Source of the DNA: Lytechinus pictus | Taxonomy: Eukaryota; Echinodermata; Echinoidea; Temnopleuroida; Toxopneustidae | DNA: 64,000 nucleotides | Direction: 5' to 3' | Assembly: GCF_037042905.1 (NCBI RefSeq) | Contig: NW_026974140.1 | Coordinates: forward strand, 17,596,001 to 17,660,000 | Shown: piece by piece, positions 61,201 through 64,000 of the stretch | How positions within the stretch are numbered: position 1 is the first letter of the stretch | Layout of the letters: every line of letters begins with the position of its first letter | Notes under the pieces: generated by a model | What the model was told of the DNA's origin: nothing | The model's database searches: none | The model's input: only the letters and a program-made list of their open reading frames with translations | Program-made: the position numbers and the translations under genes

Positions 61201-63709
61201 TTAGCGTACGACCAGATTACATCACTATGAAACCATCATTCCCGGTAAATACATCATTTTGTTTAATATGTATATTGCTTCCAATACTGAATTCAGGAGA
61301 GCATTTCATCAACATCTGTTATTTGACAAGATGTCAAGTCTGATAAAATTCCCTTAAATTTGAATGGCCAAAAAGCACCGTTACTATGGCAGCTGTCCGA
61401 TAATTTGTTTAAAAATCTAATCTGACAAGTCCTTTCATGAGTAGCTCCCCGTAAACTTAAAAAAATCTTTTTTCATACATATAGATTATTATTTATTTTG
61501 CATGATCAGCTTTATGATCACATAAAGAACAAATAAAAGTCATAGGATAAAGAGAGCCACATGGATGACAGGAAAGGAACTCCAACCCGATGGTCTTCCT
61601 TTTCATTGAGAGATGTATTTGTGAGTTAAAGTCTTTAATGTGCCATCAGTTACATGAAGTGACACCTATCCTGTTTGACTGCATGAAATAGAAACAATCT
61701 TCTCCTTTTTCTTATTTCTCCAGGGTTACACTCAGTCTCAGAGTATCACAGTATCTAATAGCTTCAGTCACAGGCTTAGAATAGAGAGTATAGCACCAGA
61801 CCCTCCGGATGATAGGTTCTACTACAAGCCACCTGTCAAAGTAGCCAGCGTTGAAGTAGATGCACACAAGAAACAAAAGGTATGTTGTTTTTCATGGTGA
61901 TCTAATATTTGATCTTGTAACAGTTGCTCATGACTATAACATTTTAGAAGACACATTAGAATTCACAGCAAATGTCTTTTTTCATAACAATATTCTATTT
62001 CTTCTTGTGTACTTTTCATATGTAACAATTCTATGACAAGCGATGTATATATTCTCATTTAAAGATATTCTGGAGTAGTATCCCCCGAAATGAGAATTCT
62101 GTTCAGTGCTATTCACACTATTACTAAATTAGTTAAAATGTTAAATGCAGGAATAATGTTGTTCAAGGATATGTATCTCTTGATACATTTCATTGAAAGA
62201 CATGAATTAAATCTAAGTAATTGTGGAAGAAATGCAGTGACTTAAGCTTTTATAAGTTTCATGGTTGATGTAAATCTTTTTTTTTTACAGATTGGGAGAA
62301 TAGTATTTGATTCTAGGAAGCAGTGTGCTACAGACTGTTATGTAGGATTACCACCAAACTCACAACGTAAGTTATTTAACAGAGGGATGGCGTGTCTGTA
62401 CTCTCAATTTATTTATAAATCTTTATTGGGCCTATAAGGATAATTTCTATGGGCAATAAAAAGACCCTTTACCTCATGAAGAAGAATGGTATGAAAACTG
62501 TTTTAGTTTTGTAGTAATATCCAATGGGGGTGGTGTTCTCATAAATTAAATTAACACAATAAGAATTTTAGTCCACCCTGTATTATTGAGTGCTTGGTTT
62601 ACCTGCCCTATTCAATATTCATGACAAAGATTATGATCTACCTCAAATTCTATTGAAATTTAGTTTATACTGATCTCTCATTTCATTGTGAAAGTACCGT
62701 CTTGATGCCTATCTGAGCAGGATGTAATGACTAATGCTTTGCAAATAAGTTTTTTGGGGGGTGGGGGTAGAGAAATTTGCAAGAAAATGATAGAAAAGAT
62801 TGAAGAATATAATTCAAATATAGTACTCAAATTAAAGAGGTTGATGTGTTTGATTGTGTGATACTAAATTTGTCACAGTAGACGCATGCACTTTTCAAGT
62901 ATTACAGCTTTTATGATTTTGAAGGGAGGTAATGAATAGTCCCTCTGATTGTCTTTGTTGTTTTTTCCCCACAGAATCTGAGATGTGGTTATCATCGCTT
63001 GCTTTACCTGAAGAAACTCAGGACATCGACAAGCTTTCTTACAACTATCTACGTAATAAATGGTACAAGATGGTAGAATCAGGGCAAACTAGGTCAGTAA
63101 ACATGCTGTGAGTTTGCAGCTCAAAATGTATTTTATATGTATGGTAGACCTTTGAATGTCTTTGTTAAAGTTGTAACCTTTTATGTTCATAACTGTTAAT
63201 TCATGCTTTTGAAAAGAAACAAAAATACAAATTTTGAATTCAATATTACGTTTTTCTGAAATAATTATATATGGCATGGAACAAAATTTCTAAGCAGAAT
63301 GATTTTAGAATGTGTGTAGTCAATGTTTACATTACAAAAAAAAAAGACTGAGAATAGAAAGTTATGATCATTTGATCTAAAAGCAAAGAACAAACCAGTA
63401 TTGTCTTTAATATATTAGAAATAAAAATCAGTTCATGTTTATGCGGAGCTCACAAACTAATCACTATTTACAAATGCAGTAATGTTTTTTTTATTGAACA
63501 CATTTGAGTTAAGTTCTTTTTATTTTCCAATACTTTGCATTGTCTTGAATATAATGTTAATCTTTCATTACAGTGTAAACACCACAATGTATCTGAATAG
63601 CAACTTAGTGAAGCAGATACCTATTACAGTACAAGCAGAATTAGAGTGGCCAACGCTAGCAGATAAACAAGAAGCTAGGTTTCCTCTCACCTACATTGGC
63701 AATACTTCG
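19130..63709 (+). CDS. TMEM131: TMEM131 (transmembrane protein 131), N-terminal 828 aa, continues beyond window
   Basis: Twenty exons join in frame: 19130-19250, 21589-21647, 26345-26385, 37318-37398, 41392-41515, 46680-46793, 47329-47451, 48028-48108, 49112-49289, 56314-56432, 57309-57520, 58073-58229, 58745-58915, 59733-59834, 60252-60374, 61053-61244, 61724-61879, 62291-62366, 62975-63092, 63574-63709. All introns are GT-AG. The start is supported by an in-frame TAA at 19112. Residues ~14-38 form the signal peptide. TMEM131 hallmarks follow in order: LRFEPAMLDFG (DFG 97-99), FDVVFLARLPGNVENT, NPYRLRPFLGARVP, MYSSGGDLHLELPSG, NHTAFIRIRTN, MMDFGTLRTQD (DFG 319-321), VDFGTMSVTD (DFG 538-540), KPSFPGY and QCATDCYVGLP. 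The recurring DFG starts mark PapD/ASH-like Ig-type domains. In vertebrates and worms this luminal region is reported to bind procollagen and the tail to recruit TRAPP for ER export. The membrane span and tail are not in the window. Confidence 0.93.
19251..21588 (+). other. TMEM131 intron 1
   Basis: 2.3 kb, AT-rich, no coding signal. It includes a diverged copy of the 178-bp family C element at about 20893-21055. Otherwise nothing recognisable. Confidence 0.8.
20893..21055. repeat. Diverged family C element
   Basis: Follows the order of the copy at 25008: TATCGCATCACAATT..TTTGCTCCACAT, AAAGTCTTTTGAGTAGCA, TTTTTACACATAGGACTGT, GCAAAATT. The terminal inverted repeats are decayed. Confidence 0.6.
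21589..21647 (+). CDS. TMEM131: TMEM131 exon 2
   Basis: Acceptor TTGATTCACAG, donor AAG|GTTAGT. Reads FVQSDISELRQLVEEVALK, part of the poorly conserved segment between signal peptide and first PapD-like domain. Frame continuity with exons 1 and 3 is the main support. Confidence 0.8.
25008..25185. mobile_element. 178-bp MITE family C, copy with 5-bp TSD TGTAG
   Basis: Starts CAGGGAATAATTTTCC and ends AAAATTATTCCCTG, giving 14-bp inverted ends with looser pairing inside (AAAGTCTTTTGTATAGCATA against TGCTATTCAAATTTG). TGTAG flanks it on both sides (25003-25007, 25186-25190). Sibling copies lie at 26664 and 20893, with a partial one at 47571. Confidence 0.82.
25935..26102. mobile_element. 168-bp hairpin MITE with ~61-bp arms
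   Basis: The left arm 25935-25996 and right arm 26042-26102 are near-perfect inverted repeats beginning TAATACCTTGGTCACATTTG. The arms are unusually GC-rich for the neighbourhood (CTACGGCGGCC, ACGGCGAGTC). A TA or TTA duplication is possible at the ends. No coding capacity. Confidence 0.85.
26345..26385 (+). CDS. TMEM131: TMEM131 exon 3 (41 bp)
   Basis: A very short exon reading SDLTSQTFTIGENG between acceptor TTACACAG and donor ATGG|GTAAGT. It leaves phase 2, matching exon 4. It has no clear family similarity, so it rests on strong splice sites and frame. Confidence 0.75.
26664..26842. mobile_element. MITE family C, copy with 5-bp TSD TTGAA
   Basis: Same ends as the copy at 25008 (CAGGGAATAATTTTCC..AAAATTATTCCCTG) and flanked by TTGAA at 26659-26663 and 26843-26847. 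Two copies with different 5-bp duplications support transposition with a 5-bp target duplication. Confidence 0.85.
28039..28848 (+). repeat. Dispersed element bounded by GTCTCGCCCAC inverted ends
   Basis: TTTTGTCTCGCCCAC at 28039-28053 is the inverse of GTGGGCGAGACACAAAA at 28832-28848, apart from a 2-nt indel. A second GGCGAGAC follows at 28064. The interior is mostly the 155-bp tandem array. Structure suggests a non-autonomous transposable element that has amplified internal repeats. Confidence 0.7.
28112..28740 (+). repeat. 155-bp tandem array, 4 units with AGGTCA clusters
   Basis: About four copies of a 155-bp unit of the form GACACCTAACTCCGCAACCG..AGTCACTTTTCAACC..GGACTTGGGGGACC..CTGCAGTCGGAGGTCACATG. 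The cluster starts at 28201, 28356, 28511 and 28666, exactly 155 bp apart. Units 2-4 each hold AGGTCA-N7-AGGTCA-N1-AGGTCA-N5-AGGTCA; unit 1 has one half-site changed to AGTTCA. Open frames across the array follow the repeat and are not genes. Confidence 0.95.
34333..34921. mobile_element. TTAA-flanked MITE, family B, copy 2
   Basis: TTAA at 34329-34332 and 34922-34925 bounds AGGAGAATGAAACCCTTG..AGAGTTTCATTCTCCT. Same internal blocks as copy 1 (CCTCCCATTGGCAATGCG, GTGATGTCAC, and their inverse near 34740-34800). Confidence 0.85.
37318..37398 (+). CDS. TMEM131: TMEM131 exon 4 (start of first PapD-like domain)
   Basis: Acceptor TTTCATTACAG, donor GAACA|GTAAGT, phase 2. Reads SKNQHMGIQWNSALRFEPAM then LDFGE, matching the vertebrate LRFEPPMLDF motif that opens the conserved region. 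Confidence 0.93.
37399..41391 (+). other. TMEM131 intron 4
   Basis: 4 kb. Contains a complete family A MITE (listed) and, at about 40935-41070, a loose inverted element (GATCAGGGAGCTTTTCACAG with AAAAGCTGCCCTGAT). A run of overlapping ACATGTA palindromes lies at 40456-40496. No exon signal. Confidence 0.8.
38711..39297. mobile_element. TTAA-flanked MITE, family A, copy 2
   Basis: TTAA at 38707-38710 and 39298-39301. Ends AGGACAAGTCCACCCCAAC and GGGGCGGACTTGACCT. It carries the palindrome TGACGTCA at 38881-38888 near the left arm. Confidence 0.85.
41392..41515 (+). CDS. TMEM131: TMEM131 exon 5
   Basis: Acceptor TTATTTTTCAG, donor AAAAG|GTAAGA. Reads VGMPEIRTVRVFNPHHENM, then ISGTTPHFHCSFFQEK, matching the VGMP..V..HNP..SISATTSHFHASFF block of vertebrate TMEM131. 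Confidence 0.95.
41568..41757 (-). mobile_element. tRNA-derived SINE (minus strand)
   Basis: Reading the minus strand from 41757: A box TGGCCCAGTGG (41740-41750), B box GGTTCGAATCC (41694-41704), then CCATGGCGTGATTCC and a non-tRNA body with CACTCAACCCAGGTGAGGTA and a TACCAGCAGGAAGTA-like part. A tRNA head plus body of about 190 bp is the architecture of tRNA-derived SINEs. The family was not determined. It sits about 50 bp downstream of exon 5. Confidence 0.75.
43013..43085 (-). pseudogene. tRNA-like SINE head or tRNA pseudogene (minus strand)
   Basis: On the minus strand an A box TGGCTAAGTGG (43068-43078) is followed by GGCACCTGACTATAAAAGTC and a B-box-like GGGGTTCAATT (43024-43034), ending near GTGCCACGGCCC. 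Leucine/serine-like D arm. It resembles the relic at 4664. No T-run terminator was noted. Confidence 0.5.
43747..43863 (+). repeat. 60-bp tandem duplication
   Basis: Two near-identical copies of a block beginning AAATGTTTAA(A/G)ATCTGAATGG and ending AGGGAAACTG. A handful of substitutions distinguish them. Confidence 0.85.
46052..46364. mobile_element. Foldback element with ~30-bp ends
   Basis: GACACCGTTCTCACTACCTT (46052) pairs with the right end reading AAGTGTAATGAGAACGGTAT (to 46364), with TCTAAAACT and AGTTTTAGA inside. The interior repeats related words (AATGAGAACGGT at 46107). No protein-coding capacity. Confidence 0.7.
46680..46793 (+). CDS. TMEM131: TMEM131 exon 6
   Basis: Acceptor TTTTTCTTAG, donor CAG|GTGAGA; phase 0 both sides, 38 codons. 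Reads LPPDGNTTFDVVFLARLPGN then VENTIFIRTSAG, almost the vertebrate LPGGNTSFDVVFLAR..GNVENTLFI block. Confidence 0.97.
47329..47451 (+). CDS. TMEM131: TMEM131 exon 7
   Basis: Acceptor TTGTCTTAG, donor ATG|GTAAGT; 41 codons in phase 0. Reads VFGTGVPNPYRLRPFLGARV then PLNSSFSPLIKMHNP, the most conserved string of the family. Confidence 0.98.
47571..47649. repeat. Partial family C element (inverse orientation)
   Basis: Within intron 7. TTGCAGTATGCAAAAATTGT..GAAGCAAATCATGATGCAAT..GGAAAATTATTCCCTG is the inverse of the left half of the copies at 25008 and 26664. Confidence 0.65.
48028..48108 (+). CDS. TMEM131: TMEM131 exon 8
   Basis: Acceptor TTTTTCACAG; 27 codons, VTEMYSSGGDLHLELPSG then SQEAPRNQW, matching VVEMYSSGGDLHLELPTG of vertebrates. 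The donor is TGG|GTAGGT, weaker than consensus. Reading through it gives VGYPG and then a TAG stop. Confidence 0.95.
48109..48925 (+). repeat. 26-bp minisatellite of ~30 units with 5' splice-site cores
   Basis: Starts directly at the exon 8 donor. The unit is GGTAAGTCCTTAGATCCAGG plus GTAGTG (26 bp), about 30 copies with point changes and a few indels. Most units hold GGTAAGT or AGTAAGT; one reads CAG|GTAAGT at 48460-48468, a perfect donor consensus. The exon 8 boundary (AGTGG|GTAGGT..ATCCAGGATAGTAG) itself resembles a diverged unit. The open minus-strand frame at 48679-48897 is a by-product. Confidence 0.95.
49112..49289 (+). CDS. TMEM131: TMEM131 exon 9
   Basis: Acceptor TTCTTTTGCAG, donor TCAG|GTAAGG, phase 1. 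Reads EIAPYQTKSVMRASFVGRTE then NNHTAFIRIRTN, and later FLMLPVEVEVSS, matching EIPPYETKGVMRASF and FIILPVEVEV. Confidence 0.97.
49574..50174. mobile_element. TTAA-flanked MITE, family A, copy 3
   Basis: TTAA at 49570-49573 and 50175-50178. Ends AGGACAAGTCTACCCCAAC and GGGGTGGACTTGACCT. TGACGTCA at 49760-49767 is conserved with copy 2. Confidence 0.85.
50448..50690 (+). repeat. ~100-bp near-tandem duplication
   Basis: The block AGTTTCCAACTAA..TCAAAATAATTTCAAGGAATTATGGAAAATAG..AAAGATGTAAAATGTGAAAT occurs at about 50448-50545 and again at about 50597-50690, separated by a GGAACGCGATATTTTGT-type sequence that also recurs near 50697. Confidence 0.8.
51608..53432. mobile_element. Possible 1.8-kb non-coding insertion
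   Basis: The left part (ACGGATATTTCAATATTCGG..ACCCG..AAACCGGACGG) is loosely inverse to the right part (GGATACCCGAACCCG..AAAACCGTTATCCG..TCGGATATCCGTTTG). This is an imperfect inverted pair bracketing AT-rich sequence without ORFs. Boundaries and class are uncertain. Confidence 0.35.
54363..54558. mobile_element. Foldback element, ~85-bp arms
   Basis: The left arm GTGTTTCATAAAGCTGTTCG..GACTGGTGAGCCTTTCTTATGG is inverse to the right arm CCACAAGAAAGGATCACCAGTCG..CAAACAGCTTTATGAAATAGCC. The centre is short and AT-rich. No clear target-site duplication. Confidence 0.8.
55934..56170 (+). repeat. ~118-bp tandem duplication
   Basis: Two copies of a block (GAGCTCT..TTAATCATTTATCAATACAT..TAGGATGT..GAAT..TTTCATAGAAAGAATGA..TTAAGTCTTAA..AGACACTTTTCT) lie head to tail just upstream of exon 10, with several substitutions and a small insertion. 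Confidence 0.85.
56314..56432 (+). CDS. TMEM131: TMEM131 exon 10 (start of next PapD-like domain)
   Basis: Acceptor TTATATTTTTCAG, donor TCT|GTAAGT. Reads PGIYSSLEMMDFGTLRTQDE then PKTIPLYLLNTG, matching PGIYSSTEMLDFGTLRTQD of vertebrates. Confidence 0.97.
57309..57520 (+). CDS. TMEM131: TMEM131 exon 11
   Basis: Acceptor TTTTCCTTTTAG, donor AAGG|GTGAGT, phase 2. Includes ISIDFSPLGLRPSDTHIRVA, LWSGKIIIKTKEKG and LLIPYQAHVLQG, the counterpart of the SGKITVKAKEKSYSKLEIPYQAEVLDG segment. Confidence 0.93.
58073..58229 (+). CDS. TMEM131: TMEM131 exon 12
   Basis: Acceptor TTTTGTCTTTCAG, donor AGT|GTGAGT. Reads YLSDPPPKDTAERNLSLTNL then FNFSIVLHSMKLVDDAKEVF, matching F.IRDSPADPVERPIYLTNTFSFAI of vertebrates. 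Confidence 0.95.
58745..58915 (+). CDS. TMEM131: TMEM131 exon 13
   Basis: Acceptor TTTTTTGTTCATAG, donor AAA|GTAAGT; 57 codons, phase 0. Reads SITPQETYSDLVLRFNPANA then TLKLNTNASVFTVPIYAYTG, corresponding to NASKFHLPVRVYTG. Confidence 0.92.
59733..59834 (+). CDS. TMEM131: TMEM131 exon 14 (third DFG motif)
   Basis: Acceptor TTTTACTGAACAG, donor GAG|GTAAGA; 34 codons, phase 0. Reads SSDKDKVDFGTMSVTDTRTT then TIEVVNNNPVE, corresponding to RFIDFGVLSATEASNI..INSNPIE. Confidence 0.93.
60252..60374 (+). CDS. TMEM131: TMEM131 exon 15
   Basis: Acceptor TTCCATTACAG, donor GCT|GTAAGT; 41 codons, phase 0. Reads VPLEMFSCTLEKCFMLLRSI then a polar acidic loop (DDSNMDGSEDT). The loop is variable in the family. 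Confidence 0.85.
61053..61244 (+). CDS. TMEM131: TMEM131 exon 16
   Basis: Acceptor TGTATCTTTCAG, donor CCG|GTAAAT; 64 codons, phase 0. Reads FVVTVTAPLTEGQFVGEVIF and YLSVRPDYITMKPSFP, corresponding to FRVKLTAKKLEGIHDGAIQI and ..VLPPSFPG. Confidence 0.95.
61724..61879 (+). CDS. TMEM131: TMEM131 exon 17
   Basis: Acceptor CTTATTTCTCCAG, donor AAG|GTATGT; 52 codons, phase 0. Reads GYTQSQSITVSNSFSHRLRI and DDRFYYKPPVKVASVEVDAH, matching the NSFSQKVKI..DVRFYYK segment. Confidence 0.95.
62291..62366 (+). CDS. TMEM131: TMEM131 exon 18
   Basis: Acceptor TTTTTTTTTACAG, donor CAAC|GTAAGT, phase 1. Reads IGRIVFDSRKQCATDCYVGL then PPNSQ; the CxxxCYVGLP cysteine pair is a family hallmark. Confidence 0.95.
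62975..63092 (+). CDS. TMEM131: TMEM131 exon 19
   Basis: Acceptor TTTTTTCCCCACAG, donor CTAG|GTCAGT, phase 2. Reads SEMWLSSLALPEETQDIDKL then SYNYLRNKWYKMVESGQT, corresponding to the variable segment DMWDADWDLHQSLFKGW. Confidence 0.9.
63574..63709 (+). CDS. TMEM131: TMEM131 exon 20 (last exon in window)
   Basis: Acceptor CTTTCATTACAG, donor TCG|GTAAGT. Reads SVNTTMYLNSNLVKQIPITV then QAELEWPTLADKQE and FPLTYIGNTS, matching the AELSWPSI..LKFPLTNTNC segment that precedes the more distal luminal part. The gene continues to the right. Confidence 0.95.
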
Positions 63710-64000
63710 GTAAGTTCACCTTTGCCATCTAAGAAAAATTCAAGTTGTATTTTCATTTTTTGTTGTTGCTATTTTATTACTGGTGGAAATTTTTGTTTTG
63801 GATTTTAAAGATTTTATGCTGATAATAGATTTATCCTGTCATTTTGTTTTCTAAATTTTTGTAATCTATACTAGTAAATCCTGGATATTGCAGTAGTTTC
63901 ATTAATACTTTCAAATATTACTTAATCATATTACTTAATAGATGCAGAACTGTGATGCGTGAAGTAATATTGTTGTGTGGTAATGTGAATGTGCAGTAAA
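63710..64000 (+). other. TMEM131 intron 20, incomplete
   Basis: AT-rich intron sequence to the window edge; no feature seen. Confidence 0.8.

Larger units (their letters stand above)
56433..63573 (+). other. TMEM131 introns 10-19
   Basis: Ten introns of about 0.4-0.9 kb. Nothing recognisable beyond a C11 tract at 57159, a poly-G tract at 58576 and a G-rich run near 62755. The 3' ends show long pyrimidine tracts. Confidence 0.8.

Overview
This is eukaryotic (animal) genomic DNA, AT-rich, intron-rich and full of short transposon-derived repeats. The repeat landscape (foldback elements, tRNA-derived SINE heads, long poly-G/poly-C tracts, very frequent ACATGTA motifs) together with a single-copy-looking TMEM131 gene suggests a marine deuterostome, most probably an echinoderm such as a sea urchin. 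That is an inference from general character; no species marker was identified.

Two protein-coding genes can be reconstructed, both on the + strand. (1) At 4224-6159 a four-exon gene encodes a 130-residue secreted protein: signal peptide, very acidic linker, one EGF-like domain, and a basic tail with two more cysteines. I could not assign it to a named family. (2) From 19130 to beyond the right edge runs TMEM131: 20 exons were placed with frame-consistent GT-AG junctions, giving the first 828 residues (signal peptide plus most of the PapD/ASH-like luminal region). The transmembrane segment and cytoplasmic tail lie outside the window. TMEM131 is an ER/secretory-pathway membrane protein known in other animals to assist collagen secretion.

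The rest is non-coding. 1-4209 is the left intergenic flank and/or 5' intron of the EGF gene, with a perfect palindrome, two foldback elements and a short tandem array. 6160-19129 is a 13-kb repeat-rich intergenic stretch with a compound microsatellite, TTAA-flanked MITE-like elements, a GGCGCC minisatellite, a Pol III-type tRNA-like sequence inside a foldback element, and a hAT-like element nested in another hAT-like element. Several of these insertions can be delimited to the base by their target-site duplications.

The TMEM131 introns carry the most striking structures. Intron 3 has a 155-bp tandem array in which every unit holds four nuclear-receptor half-sites (AGGTCA) in DR7-DR1-DR5 arrangement. 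Intron 8 begins with a roughly 30-copy, 26-bp minisatellite whose units each carry a near-consensus 5' splice site, placed directly after the weaker authentic donor of exon 8. Coordinates come from hand reading; splice sites are supported by reading-frame continuity and family similarity, not by transcripts.
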